Assembly (NCBI GenBank): GCA_030144725.1
Contig: JASKMD010000027.1
Location: forward strand, 841,533-905,532
DNA length: 64,000 bases
Direction of reading: 5' to 3'
From: Haematococcus lacustris
Lineage: Eukaryota > Chlorophyta > Chlorophyceae > Chlamydomonadales > Haematococcaceae
Shown here: one piece after another, positions 11,801 through 23,900 of the stretch
Numbering within the stretch: the stretch's first letter is position 1
Layout: the number at the start of each line of letters is the position of its first letter
Notes under the pieces: model-generated
Seen by the model: only the letters and a program-made list of their open reading frames with translations
Told to the model about the DNA's origin: nothing
Database searches by the model: none
Position numbers and translations under genes: made by a program

Positions 11801-13661
11801 GCGCGGGTTGTGTGCCCGGGTCTTGGGTTGTGAGGTCGATGTGGGTGGTACGTAGATGTTGTTCCAGTTGCTCCGTTGTGGCGCGCCTTGTAGGGTCGGC
11901 TAGCCAGCATAGTGGGTGGATGAGGTTGGTATTAGCCGCGTCGCCCTTTTTGATTTGAACGAGTGTGCCCTTCAGCTGAAGCCAGTCATCCGGGGTGTCC
12001 AATCGGCATGGGCGGCCTTGTTCCGAGTCCAACCAGTGCCATGTGTTGTTAATGCGTCGGATGGTGGTAGCGTGATTGTGAGTAATGAGGATGGCGGCTG
12101 TATTAGTGTAGCTGTCCGTCTTGCCCGTGAGCGTGGTCAGGAGCTCGGGCGTGATGGTGTTGTTGGGCGTGGTTGTGGTCGGGGGGGATAGGTGGAGGTC
12201 CTTGTGGTGGTGGTATAGGTAGTGGTTTATGGTGGGGATGGTGAAGTTGCCAGTTTCCTCGTAAATGTGTGGGAGGTTGCTACTTAGTGGTATTATCCTG
12301 TGCTCCAGCCTTGCCTGGTTGGCTAGGCCTTGGATGTGTGTGGCGAGTGATTTGCAGTGGGTGATGACGTCTTCGGGCCGGATCATGGGTTTCCCTATGG
12401 CCATGTTGATGGCGTGCACAAGACAGCATTGTTTGTATTGCCTTTCCATGTAGCATTGAGACAGGTTCTGGTTGTCTTCCTTGTGGCTGATGATGTGGCT
12501 AATACCCTGTCGGGTGGTGGCCATTGTTTGGGCTGGTGTGGCTGCTGGGTCGGGTGCGATGACGAACACCTCGTGGAAGGAGTTAGTGTGGGAGCGCGAT
12601 AGCTCACGGATGGCTATAGCTGAATTACTGGGGCTCTCAGAGTCTAGGAGTTTCCACTGCCCGCCCAGCTTCCTGAGCGCCATACTGTGGCCGTTCGTTT
12701 TACACAAAAAGTTGAGTGTGGCGTACTCTATCGCCATGGTGTCGAAATTGTCGTCGTTCCAATCGTCTGTGGTGCGTAGTTGAGCGACCCTCGTAATAGT
12801 GAGACCGTATTTGGTCTTAAGGTATAGGTGAATGATTTCGTCACTGAAAGCGCCCCCGTCCCCGCGTGCGGTGTGCCACGCCTTCTTGTCTCCTTCGTCA
12901 TGTAGTGTTGTGGCCCAGGCTATCCAAAAGTTGTGTAGGTCCTCAGGCTTCACCCATTGCTTCCCAGCCGCATTGTTGAGGGAGTGGGCCTGGCAGTTGC
13001 GATTCACCTGTGCTTCGAAGAACTTGGGGTTAGGGTTGAGGTATGGAGTGCTAGGGGTGTCCTGTGGCTGGTGTCTCTCACCGGAGCGTGGGCCGGGGTT
13101 GGCTTCGACGTCCCCGGCTGCCAGTAGCAGCCATGATATGAAGTTGTCTACTGTGAACGAGGTTTTCCATGTGGGGTCCTGGTGTTGTGCCGTTGCCGTG
13201 GCGCCCTCAGCTTCCCTCATCTGATAGGTACAATAGGCCTGTATGGTAGTGTTATATTGGCTGACTGTCCGGGTGTGGTTCTCGTGCCCCCCCTTGAGGT
13301 ACAGGTGGGTTCTATGTGAAATCCTACCGATGGCCGTGGTGGCAGGCACAATACCGGTAAGGTCCCTCAATGTGTTGTATGTCGTGATATGTACAATGGC
13401 CCTTAGGCGTATAATCTTTTTCCTTTGTCGTGCAAGGCACCGTTTGGAGTCTTTCAAGGTGGGTATCTGGGGTTGGTGTCGTTGTGTCACGCACCATCCT
13501 ATGAGGATGGCGATGAGGGTGAGAGTATCTGGGTAGTCGGTCCGCCCAGGTAGAGTTGCCTTGGGGGGGCATGGGTGGGTGGTATGGTGTACGTTTATGT
13601 ATGTGTTTGTCCCAGTAGCGGCAGTACCCATAGTTCTTACATTCACATTGCCGATACACAT
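8845..13661 (-). mobile_element. non-LTR retrotransposon copy A (Dualen/RandI-like), 3' part lost in gap
   Basis: The minus-strand polyprotein matches copies B and C closely through APE endonuclease and reverse transcriptase, then runs into the N gap just after the YADD box (about 8909-8925). PHD, RNase H, restriction-like endonuclease and 3' tail are therefore not visible. The 5' boundary is unknown: sequence upstream of the ATG at 13661 shows no similarity to the region upstream of copy B. Confidence 0.9.
8845..13661 (-). CDS. retrotransposon A polyprotein (leader-2A-Josephin x2-APE-RT), 3' truncated by gap
   Basis: I place the start at ATG 13661 (MCIGNVNVRT) because this makes the leader up to the 2A break exactly 190 residues, the same as in copy B. 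The frame is also open upstream of it, into gene G1. Order: hydrophobic leader (DTLTLIAILIGW around 45-56), SKRCL-basic block, hydrophobic WLLLAA then GDVEANPGP (2A, 13089-13115); Josephin-like domain 1 with CQAHSLNN (Cys223, His226), GHSMALRKLGGQW and LLDSES; domain 2 with CCLVHAINMA, NHATTI and WHWLDSE; linker with QTLMYRYL; APE endonuclease (TLNVRSLHRSRNDV, AGDINATM, SDHRPLTATL); RT with AGGKAPGPDG, QAGFRSHRNTTQQ, TIQGDSLSPFLF and YADD. No internal stop is visible in about 1600 codons, so the copy may be young. Homology to Josephin is by motif alone. Confidence 0.85.
13089..13130 (-). other. 2A-like translational recoding peptide, copy A
   Basis: The codons read LLLAAGDVEANPGP, matching the D-V/I-E-x-N-P-G-P consensus at which 2A peptides make the ribosome skip the Gly-Pro bond. 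The hydrophobic stretch directly before it fits 2A upstream contexts that also work as signal sequences in some animal LINEs. The break would fall between residues 190 and 191. Confidence 0.8.
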
Positions 13662-15245
13662 GGTTAGGTGACTGCTGTCCACTACATGGTGTGTATGGTG
13701 CCCTATGTGTTGTCCTATCTCAGCTGGGGCTTTGGGTTCTGCAGTGCTAGGGTCTGGATTCCAGCCCGAGTCGCCATCTCGCATACCCAATACTACTCCC
13801 ACTATTGTTTGACATTCGGGCACTCCAAGCTCACACGTACTCATCCTCCTTGGTACCTCTCCATCACCGCCGGGCTCTAGGGCCCAGCTAGCTCCAGCAG
13901 ATGCCTGTCTAGGCTGCTGCTTGCTATGAGGTCCAGGTATGCTGTATCCATTTAGGTGCTGAGTCCAGCCTCCTGCAGTCATGTGGGCAGCGTGGTGTAG
14001 GCTGTCATGATTGGTGGTAGGTATGTGGTCGGTGTGTGGCGGTGGGAGTTTATGGTGGGGCAGCAGGGTCTGCCATGCTGGATCTGTTGGCTGCCGAGTT
14101 CTGTCGGTATGGTTGTAGGTGGCGCATTGTGGGACATTGTGGGCCTGTGTGGCTGGTCTGCTCACCGCCGTCATGGTGTCTTCCGTAGTCTTCTCCGCTT
14201 GTTCCTCCTCCATGGGTGAGCCGCCTGTACAGTGGTGTGGGTGAAGGTATGGTGTGGGTGAGGGTATGGGGTGTGTGATAGCGATGAGGTATATGGGCAT
14301 CTTTCGGTCATATCCATGGTGTGGCTTATGGGTCCAATGGTTACGCACCTGGGTTGTGATCTTCAGCTGAGATGGAGTCCATCTTGGAGGTAAATGAGAG
14401 GTTAAGGCCTCTGCCTGCGCCTGAGCCCCCCTGGCGCTGTCGGCGGGCAGCCCTCTCCGCTCCTGGGGTAAGGGCTGGAGAGTGTGTCTGCGGGTATGGG
14501 TGTAGCGGCAAATGAGTCTAGCGAGAGGTGCATGTACCTGCCATTGCATATCTGTTCCATTGAGTATCCAGCTGTTAGGTTGCGTGCTGACCTGGGTCCT
14601 TGTTCCAGCGCGCTGGGCGCCGCTGGGCCCCCCTAGGTCTCGCTGGGCTGCCCCCTCCTGGTTGGCGTTAGCTCCACCTGATGGGTCATTGTCCCCTGCG
14701 TTTGAGGGCATTGCCATCCGTGTGTGGTTGATTGTTGTACCCTTGCTGGTACGGTTTGTCGTGTACTCCTGGTGGGGCGGTGCAGCCCAGGCGGTGGGAC
14801 TGTCTTGGTGGTGTGACCGTGAGGGCATGCAGCCTAGCGCACTAGGAGAGTGTGTCCCAGTGGGTGGGTGTCCCGCTGGTATGTCCCTCACCTGCTGTGT
14901 GGGGCAGGGGGTCCACTCGTGTTGCGTTGTTCTCAATGGTCGCCCCTGCATCGTCTCCAGTCCCCTCGGTGTGGGCCTGCATGGTAGCATGTGGGGTGGT
15001 TGTGGTACACCCGGTAGGCATAGCCTGCCATGGCAGTACGAGGTAGGCATAGCATGGTAGCACAAGGTAGGCTTAGCATGATAGTACGGGGTAGGCATAG
15101 CGTTGTGTGTGGGGGGTTCACAGTGGTTGTTACGCGTGACGGTGTTATTTAGTAGGGGCGGGTGGGGCTGGTTGCTGCTGCATTGGGCATGTTGCAGTCT
15201 GATGTGGTGTGCTGGGTGTCTAGCCAAGTGTCTGCCCAATTGTAC
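13662..15245 (-). other. open but non-conserved stretch between G1 and retrotransposon A
   Basis: The minus-strand frame stays open here, but composition is C/A-rich and intron-like with interspersed exon-like islands: around 14800-14590 (ending GTRTQ before a CAG/GTCAGC donor), 14450-14350 (ending KITTQ before CAG/GTGCGT) and 14215-13730. These could be further exons of G1 or the 5' region of the retrotransposon. Repeats of a CATAGC/GCATGGTAG type occur near 14985-15105. No domain recognised. Confidence 0.35.
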
Positions 15246-17913
15246 CTGATCAAATATGGGGAAGCCCGCCTCAATTGCCAGCTCATCGAAGGCAGTCAGG
15301 TTGTTGTCGCTGCTGCCCCTGCTGCTGTTCCTGCTACTGTTCCTGCTGCTGCCTCCACGGCTCCCCCCACCAGCCGCCGTGGAGGAGGGGGGAGGTAGCC
15401 CCCTACCCCCTGAGCCTCTGAAGGGTTGGGTAGGCGGGAGACGGTACTCCTCCCCTCCCCTGCCCCTGCCTCCCTGAGTCCTCCCCGCTGCAGGTCCCCC
15501 GGTAGGGCGGGGTGCGGTGGCCCCCTGGGTGGCGACAGTAGGGGGCGGTAGGGGCTGGAGGATGGTAGATACTCCTGGGATCCGGAGCCCCCAGCCTCTG
15601 GGTGCTTGTTGCCCAGTCACAGGCCTGGTGACGCCCGGGTGGGTGCGGGCCTTCAGGAGTGAGGCAATGTAGTTCACCGAGCTGGGTGGGGCTACCCTAG
15701 CCTCTATGATGATGGTGGTAGCCCTGTTTTGCAGGCTGTGGGCTGCGTTAGCATCCTGTACCCTATTCATGGTGCTATCAGTGCTGACAGCCACAGCAGC
15801 CCGGAATGTGAAGGTCCCTTGGTCATTGATATGCTGGAGGCCCGTCAGGTCGAGGTTGGCCTGTGTGACCTCGGGCAAGTAGTGTAGGGGGGGGGGGGGG
15901 GGTCTCGATGGCCTCCAGCCACACAACCGCTGGGTAGTCTTCGCGGGAGGTCCCTATCCAGTGTTTGGTGATGCCCAGCAGGAGCTGGTCTGGGCCCACG
16001 TCGATGATGCCTGACATCGACTGCATGGCGGTCAGGGCGCTGATCATGTCTTGGGTGCTGGCCAGCGTCAGCAGTGGGTGGGGGCAGGAGGGGTGGGTTG
16101 TGTAGGCTGACGCCGCTGCAGCTGCTGCGCCATCCTCTCCAATTGTCCTCAGCTCAACCTGGATGCGGCAAGTGGCAGGGCAATAGCATTGGTCATGCGA
16201 GGCTGGACATTGTAGTAAGGCAGCAGGTGGGGCTTCGTGAAGGACTGGCAGGTGCATCCTGTCGGTGGTGGTGGGAGGTGTGGTTACCAGTAGGTTCTGG
16301 CAGGTTTGGCTTGTATAATGGGCTTGGTTACAGCACCCCCATGTGGAGCTAGTGGGCAGGGATAGCAGGTGTGGTCTATGTTGTGTGTTACTGGGTGGGG
16401 TCCATGTGTCAGGTATGTGGGTAGTTACACACTGTGTGGCCTGCAGCAGGGTTCTGACTAGTTGCCTCCGTGGGTGTGGATGAGGTGGGGTTTGTTGGGG
16501 TGGCCCCTGTGTGGGATTAGCCGGTGTGGCCAGGATGTGTCCAGTAAGGCATGATGTGCATGGTTGATGGGCATGGTGAGCATTTGTGCCATGCTGGTAG
16601 GGTTGACGGGTGGGCCCATTGGTGGTGGGGGTTGACGTGTAATCTTGGCGGGTACAGTCTAGGTGTGTGTGTGGTCTGCAAAGTTGTTTGTGTCCGCTTT
16701 GTGTCCTGGTGTTTGTGCCTTGATGTGTAAGGGTAGGTGTATTGGCAATGCTTACCCTGTTAGAGAGAGGGTTCTTGTAGACGATGTCCAGATACTGCTG
16801 TGCCAGCCCCTCCCTGGGCGTGATGAGATCCCCCTGCGCACTGGCAAAGCTCAGTGCACGAGTTGGGCGCTGGCTAAGGGTGCTGCGCCACCGGGCCCCC
16901 GCTACGCTCTGTTCGTTGACTAGGACATCCACGCTGTCACTCTGCAGGTGAGCCTGCTGGAGCTCACGTATCACTGTCAGCATATCCTGTGTGGTCACAG
17001 GCTGTCCTGACCGCCTGCTGACCGCTATGCACAGCGTTGGGAGAGGCTGCTGCTGGAACGCCTTAATGTGCATGGAGAGGACGTCTTCAATCTCCACACT
17101 GATGCTACCGTACTGGTCCAGTAGCTCCCTCAAAGCAGGCGTGCTGCTGTGGATGGCGTAGGTGTCAAGGGCATCCCCTGACTCATGAGTCACTGCGTTT
17201 GCGCTCAATGCCAGCAGCAGTCTGCGTATGGGGTGGTTAGCAGAGTTGGCTTGATATTGTGCCAGCTCTTCGTCAGAGAAAGGAGGAGCCCCGAAGGCTG
17301 CCATTGCAGCCCCTGCTGCACTAACGCTCAGGACCCTCTTAACTGCAGGGCCAGGGACGCCTCTTTGACCCCCCTGGCTGAGCTGGAGGTCTAGCCCATC
17401 AGATTCGTCTCCCAGCCTGATCTGCACCCTGGCTTTGGTGTTGTATTTGCTGTGGGCAGGGTTCTCCTCTTGCACTACGCAGCGCATTCTACCCTGGACC
17501 ACTCCCTGGCTTCCTGTAGCTATGTCCACTATGACGGGGTTGTACTCATGTGCCTGCTGGACTTTGTGGATCAGCTCTGGGGGGAGGTCGAACGAGTACT
17601 CCCTAACTTGGCACTTATAGCCCCTGCCCGGCTGCCCCACTCGAAACTGAGCCTTGTCATTAACAGTGACTACGCAATCTGGCACCTCTGCATGCTGCAT
17701 CACCCAATCCCGGATCTGCGCCTCGCCCTTGCCGTCGTGGTAAAGGTAGGGAACCCGGACGTAGTTGTTGTCCGCGTACGTGGCTGTCACCTGCCCGATA
17801 AGGGCTATGGTGACGGCCTGGCTGCCATCAAAGCCCGAGAGGGCCGGGATTCCCAGGCTGTGCAGAAGAAGAAGAAGAAGAAGAAGACTACGCCGGCGTT
17901 CACCGGCGTGCAT
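15246..17913 (-). CDS. unrecognised protein G1, multi-exon, partial
   Basis: Exon 1 ends at 16756 (donor GTAAGC) and joins in phase 0 to an exon starting 16158 (acceptor ATCCAG), which runs to a donor GTACAA after 15246. Exon 1 contains VTATYADNNYVRVPYLY, PDCVVTVNDKAQFRVG, LLLALSANAVTHESGDALDT and VEIEDVLSMHIKAFQQ; exon 2 contains ELRTIGEDGAAAAAASAY, IIDVGPDQLLLGI and FTFRAAVAVSTDSTMNRVQ, then a Gly/Ser/Arg-rich tail (SSRNSSRNSSRGSS). A G16 run at 15887-15902 shifts the frame by one, probably a homopolymer-length error or polymorphism. The visible 5' end is made by the 3' tail of retrotransposon B: its ATG at 17913 and (CTT)n are read as a basic start followed by eight Leu, a signal-peptide-like sequence, so the native N-terminus may have been displaced. 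I recognise no family. Confidence 0.5.
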
Positions 17914-17950
17914 TAAGGGAGGAGCAGCCGCCTGGGGCGCGGCCTGCTCC
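17887..17950 (-). ncRNA. 3' UTR stem-loops of retrotransposon B
   Basis: On the minus strand, stem 1 (17950-17921) pairs GGAGCA with TGCTCC and, past a bulge, GCCGC with GCGGC. Stem 2 (17909-17890 region) pairs ACGCCGG with CCGGCGT around a short loop. The (TTC)n tail follows at once. The same two structures occur in copies C and D. This is the usual position of an RT-recognition structure in stringent LINEs; function is inferred. Confidence 0.6.
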
Positions 17951-17980
17951 CACCATCAAGCTCGAGAAGCAGCCGACCCC

Positions 17981-20900
17981 CTACCCCCCCCCCTTTCTAG
18001 TAGCTCTAAGTCTGTAACTTGTTTTGGCAATGGTGTGGGCTGTTTCTACCGCATGTCTCGTGAGCTTGTTTAGTAGCTTTGTGGCGTTGGTTTGAGTGAC
18101 CCCAAGGGCTATGAGGTGTTGACGTGTGTGTGTTTCATAGGTAATACCGCCTACACCCAGTAGGATTGGTCTGATCTCAACCATGTGGCCTATCTTGCGC
18201 ATGGTGTGTGCCAGTTTTGTGTGTTGGTTTAGGGCCTTGTCTAGTTGCTCCATCCACCTCGAGTCCGCACAATATTTGATTTCTATGATGGTGATTTGTT
18301 TAGTGGCTTTGCCGCGTTTTCCCGTCTTCTTTTGAGGCGTCACCATGATTATGTCCGGTCTGGTAGTGTTTTTGGTCGCTGTTGGTTTCATGCCGAGTGC
18401 CCGTAGCGTGGTGTGTAGTGAGTCGTTAGGGAGGTCAAGGTTTTCTCTAGCGCCTTTCTCCCAGCTGCCGGTGTCCGCAAACCGGATGCATCCGCCCAGG
18501 GTTCCTTTGCTGATGGCTTTGGCGATGAGGCGGCCAGCTCCGTTGTGCCTCTCTTGCACGAGTGGCAGGGTCTCGTTGCATCCCGAGAGCAGGTGTGTGG
18601 CACTGTCGGCCTCCCCACAGAGGGGGCAGCGGTCGTCTGTCGCCTGCTTCCAGCGCATAGCTAGTTTCTGGTTGTATAGTCCTCCGGTACGGTAGAGTAG
18701 GGCGGTCCTTTGCGCGGGGATGGAGATGGTCGCATCGGTCATCACTCTTTCGCCCGCTCCTTTTGCCGCAGCTTTGGTGATATCTTGGGTCATCTGGTAG
18801 TAAATGCTGTCTTGGTTGGCGAGACCTAGCTTGTGCTTGCTGTGCATGTGTGCTCGTACGCTGTGTCGGCAGTCCGGCAGCGGGGCGAGGGTTTCGCTAT
18901 CGGTCCCGTGGTTGAGCCAGATACCTCTCTCCTTGGGTGTGGTCGGGTGGTACTCTAGTGTGTTTGCCTGCTCCGGGTGTAGCGCTGCGTGTTTAGCGAG
19001 GGCATCAGCGCCTTCGTTGCCGATGATGCCCGAGTGGGCCCGGACCTTGTAGAATTGGGTCGTGACGGGGCTAGCGATGATGAGGGTGGCGATGTCCGTC
19101 AGGATGTCGTTGTGTCTATGATTAATGAGGGACATCGGGTTAGCCAGGGCTCGGCGGATCTGATATAGAGAGCATAGGCTGTCGGTGGCGATGCGTCTGG
19201 CCCCCGCTTTCAGTGCCGCGTGTATCGCTGTGAGTTCTGCCTTGTTGATGGTGTTGTTCTCTGGGTCGTTCATCGCAATGGTAAGTAGGGCGTTGCTTTC
19301 CGGAATATAGACCCCCGCCCCGACGCGCGCCGGGTCTGGCTCGGATGTCTTAATGCAGCTGCCGTCAGTGTACGCTATCGTGGTCCATTCGGTGATGGCC
19401 ATCCGCGGTAGCGTGGTGGAGTGGTGCGTGAGCCGGTGTTGGCTGCGTGTGTGCCCCAGCGTGGGTAGAGCCCTGTCCAGCGGGAGGCGGAGGTGTTGTT
19501 TGTGGCCACTGGGGAGGGCGGCTGGCTGTTTTTGATTGTGAGGTCTGCGAAGGAGAGGGTGTGTCTCCCTGTCCGGGTGTAGGGCAGTGGCTGTGCTAGC
19601 CATCCATCCTTGTGGGTTGCCTTTGGTGGTGAGTAGTTGCCCTGCTTCATTCCATATGACGTACACGAGGAGGGTGGCGTGCTTGCCAAGTTTGGAGCAG
19701 TTGGTATTGTTGAGGGGTATGCTGGCCAAGTGCTGACAGTACTCTGGGTAGCGTCTCAGGGTGTCAATGTGTTTGGGGTAAGAGATGCCCTTCTTACCAG
19801 GGATCAGCATAATGGTGGCCATGGCCTCCTCCTGGTGTGCTGAGTGTATAGCATGGTTGACGCATTTTAGGGCCACCGCATCATCGGCTGGTACGTTCCA
19901 TGTGGATAGCCCAGTGTGGCGTACTAATAGGCAGTTGTGGTGTGCCCCAAAGGCCGTGTCATTGATGTCAGGGCTCCAGTAGGTAGTAGTTTCTGGTCTA
20001 ACTGTAAGTGGATCAGCCCACCTTTGGACGGTGCTAGTGAAGGATCGTGTGGTGTGTAGGGTGGTGAGGGCTTTGTCTTGTGCCAGTCTCATGGGGTGGT
20101 GGCTGCTCTGTGTGTCCTGTCTCCTTAGGAGGGCCACCAGTTCTGTGGCCAGGTTTCGTGTGTGTGGTGTGTGTTGTAACCAAGCATGTAGGTGTTGGTG
20201 TTGTTGTTTGGTCAGGAGGCCTACTGTGCGGCCCGACTCGTCGTGGACCGTTACGTGTTGCACTAGGTCGTGTTTGGGCATGATGGGCTCCCCCGTGCTG
20301 AAGCTCATCGCTGGGGTGGTCATGTGGGGGTGCAGTTGGAGGAAGGTTTCGCATTTGCCCGTCCCGACGATGTCCGTCTGCGGGTTGATGGGGTATGTGT
20401 GGAAGGTGGCCTTCGAGTGTAGGTTGGTGCACCGGGGTAGCCAGGTGTGCGGGTCCGGCAGTCCCTGCCGGGTGTGGCTTGGTAGCTTCGTATCGGGCCG
20501 CGCGTATCTAGCTTCTTGTATCCTCTTATTCTCCTCTTCATAGTCACCGCGTCGCGCCAGGTAGTCCAGGTGTGCCGTGATGAGCGGTGCCGGTTCGAGG
20601 GTGGGGCGCCAGTGAACTCGTATAAGGTCCGAGTGCGCTGACAGACGCATAGTCGTTTTGAACTCGTTGCTGCCAAACTTGCATATTGGGCACAGCCAGT
20701 GGCCTTGTTCTTTGTGTCCCGACAGGAGGGCTTCCTCGAGGCAGGCTGGGTGGTAGGCCCTCTTGCAGTTGTGGCACATTGGGTTGTCTCCTCTTGGTAG
20801 CCAGCATAGCTCACATGTGCATACGTCTTTAGCCTCTTCCCTGCTGATGGGTTCTATGTGTGTGGGTGTATAGCCTTCTTCTGCACATAGTGGTAATGCC

Positions 20901-23900
20901 CATCTGTCTATGACTGTGGGCTTCCAATGCACCTTGTAGTAGCTTTCTTTGTTGATGCCGTCCCATTGCCATCCATCTATGCTGGTAATGGCCTCTTGGT
21001 GGCCGTACATGGCCCCTAGTATGCTGCCTAGGTCCTTGGGTTTACAACGGCAGGCTTTATCCACCTTCCAGCTAGAGAGCCCTGGAAGGTCAAGGCCAAC
21101 TGTGTGTACTATATCCTTCGGGATGGTTTGGATCTGTCTGCCCTGAGTGTTCCGTTTCGTGCCCGCCTTGGGTCGGGCTGGTTTCGTTGGGGGCGATTGG
21201 ATTTCCCTGTTCTCCCGCCTCAGCAGCCGGGAGCTACTTTTGATGGTCTCCTGGGCTGCGGGCGGTTGTGTTGCATGTTCGGTCGCGTGCGTCGCTTCGG
21301 TCGGTGTGGGCTTCTTGGCAGTCACGTACGCCCTGATATCAGCGTAGCGGTGTTTTGTGTCTTCCTCGACGTCGGTTGGTGCCAGCTCCGTCAGGCCCGC
21401 GGCCCATGGTTTAATTAGTCTTTGCGCAGCGGGCCGGTCTAGGGTGGTGTCTCGTTTGGCTGCGATGTCTTTCGCTTCCGTTGTGGTTGGGCATCTGTCC
21501 TGGGTCGCCATGGTCGTTAGTCTGTTGAGGGCGATATAGTGCTTTTGTTGGACTTTGTTGTGGAAGCGCTCTTTAAGCATCTTTCCTGATATGATGTAGG
21601 TATGGCCAGCGATGGTGTGTTGTAGCTCTGTGGCATGCTGGATGCCCAGGCTTTTGAGGCACGTCATGCAAGCACTAACTATGTCGAGTGGAAGGGGGCT
21701 GGTATTCTGTGTGATGAGTTGTCCAAGCAGTTTGGTTTCCTTAGGGTAGACCTCTTGTCCTTCCTGGGTGGCAGTGAGCTGCGCCGTGGTGGCATGTAGG
21801 AGTTGTCTGGCTCGTAGGGTGTGTCGCAGCATAATGAGCATGCGGTGTCCATGCTTGGCAGCTTGAGCGTAGAGCCAAGTGATTTGTTTGTGTAGCATGC
21901 ATCTGGTTATGTGGGCATGTGTGGTGTCTGTGGACTGGAGGCTGTGTAGGAGGGCTGTAGTGTTTCTGGTATGGTACTCTTTGGCGGTTGAGCTGATGCC
22001 AAGGCCGAGTTTGTCGATGTCCTCCCTGACGACGGCATTGGGTGTGCCTAGTGGGAGTCTGAGTTTTTTCTTAATACATTGATTAATTGCTCTGTCGTAG
22101 AGGTCTAGGTCTCCCGGTGTGCATGGGGCTACGCAGAAGCTATAGGCCAGACTGGGGATGATGGCTGTTTTGATGATGTGGATGGCTTGTCTGGCGCTGG
22201 CGAATGAGCGTCGTAGTCTTTCTAGTTTCTGTCTGAGTTGTGTCATCATGGCTATGTGTTGTGGTTTCCAGTTGAGCGTCATGGTAAGTAAGACACCAAG
22301 GTAAGTGAAGGGGGAGGTCGGTTTGAGGTAGGTGACAGGCTTTCCTTGTAGCGTTACGGCTTGCAGTTCTCTACGGGCTTGCTTTTCCGCTTCTGCCATG
22401 GTGCTGCATCTGCCGGATTGGTGCGCTTTGTGGAGCGCCGCTGTGGCGAGGGTTTTGCTGTGGGATACGATTAGGTGGCCCCAATCCGAGTAGGCGGAGA
22501 GCTTATCTGCCTGACAGCGTAGGTTGCTGATCGAGTTGCATACGATAGCGATGTCATCTGCGTAGTCGATGCTGCCGATTGTAAATCGCCCGGCGCTGTC
22601 GGTTGTGTCGGATGTAAATTTGTACCCCCTCGCTCCTACTTGGAGCCAGCGCAGTAGGGGTTCGATGTAGATGAGGAACAGGAAGGGTGAGAGTGAGTCG
22701 CCCTGGATGGTGCCCCGGTCCACGGGTACCGGGTCGGTGGGGCCGTAGGGAGTTCTGAAGCGCGTTGTAGCGCCCGTGTACAGGTCCTTCACCGCGTCTG
22801 TGGCGTCGGTGGGGAAGCCAAGGTCGTGCATGATCCATAGCAGTTTGTCTTGGCAGGTGGTGTTGAAGGCGCTAGTGAAGTCGACCAATAGCGCATAGAT
22901 GTCTACTTTGGCTAGCTTGGCGTCTTCAAGAGCCATGACTAGCATTTGGAGCTGTTGTGTGGTGTCCCTGTGGGAGCGGAAGCCTGCTTGGCAGTTACTT
23001 AACATCCCGTTTGCCTCAGCATACTCGTACAGCGCCTTGGTTATGAGGCTGGTCCAGTGTTTGTAGATGGTATTGGCCAGCCCAACAGGTCTGTAGGCGT
23101 TGAGGTCTGTTTCTTGGCCCTTGTCCTTGTAGAGCAGGCAGGTGTCACTGGTTTTCCATGTTGTGGGTGTGCAGCCAGTGGCCCACATGATGATGAACAG
23201 TTGGTGTATGGTGTCCCTCATCTCCCATGGCAGCATCTTGATGATCTCGTTTTCAATGCCGTCTGGGCCAGGCGCTTTGCCCCCTGATAGTCTGCTGATG
23301 CATTCTTGAAATCCCGCTTTGTCCATGATGGCTGTGTGCATCCAGTGTACTCTTTGGCAGGTGTGCAGCGTGAAGGGGTCCACGGCTTTGGGGCGGGTCC
23401 AGGGATAGTTTCTGGTTTGTGTGTTTGTGTAATGGCCTGTTTTGGGGGTCGGCGGCGTGAGCTTTTGGCTATAAGCGGCGGTGATAATCCGGTTGAGGTC
23501 GGCCGGGGCGGTGCATATGGTTTTGGTATCAGGGTCAGCTAGCGCCTGCAAGCCTTTGTGATCGGTGCGAGAAGGGCGTAGTATGTATTTGTTGGCTTTT
23601 TTGGGTTGGGTGCTGATGAGGTGTTGCATTCTGAGACGCGCCTGTGCAATGGCAAGTGCGGAGTCGTCGTCACCTAGCTTGTGGATTTGGTCGCGGTAGG
23701 AGTTGGTCAGCTGGGCGAGCGCGGCTTGCACGTGATTTTCGGTTGTACCGTCGCCCTGGCGTGCTTGCACCGCCTCCCTTACTTCCGCGTTGATCGTGTC
23801 TGTCTCTGGGAGTAGGTCGTCGATAGACGGGTGGACGCTGTTTTGTTTGTATAACATTCTAGCCTTCCGGCTGAGTTCTCTGGTGGTTTTGAGCTTTTTC

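Noticed and set aside
8211..15926. Single 2571-aa protein spanning G1, retrotransposon A and the YAK1 region
   Set aside because: It reads through 500 N and joins three unrelated units; the retrotransposon start at 13661 is better supported by the equal 190-residue leaders.
17864..17887. Poly-Leu coding repeat native to G1
   Set aside because: The (CTT)n is the retrotransposon tail, shared with copies C and D in unrelated flanks.
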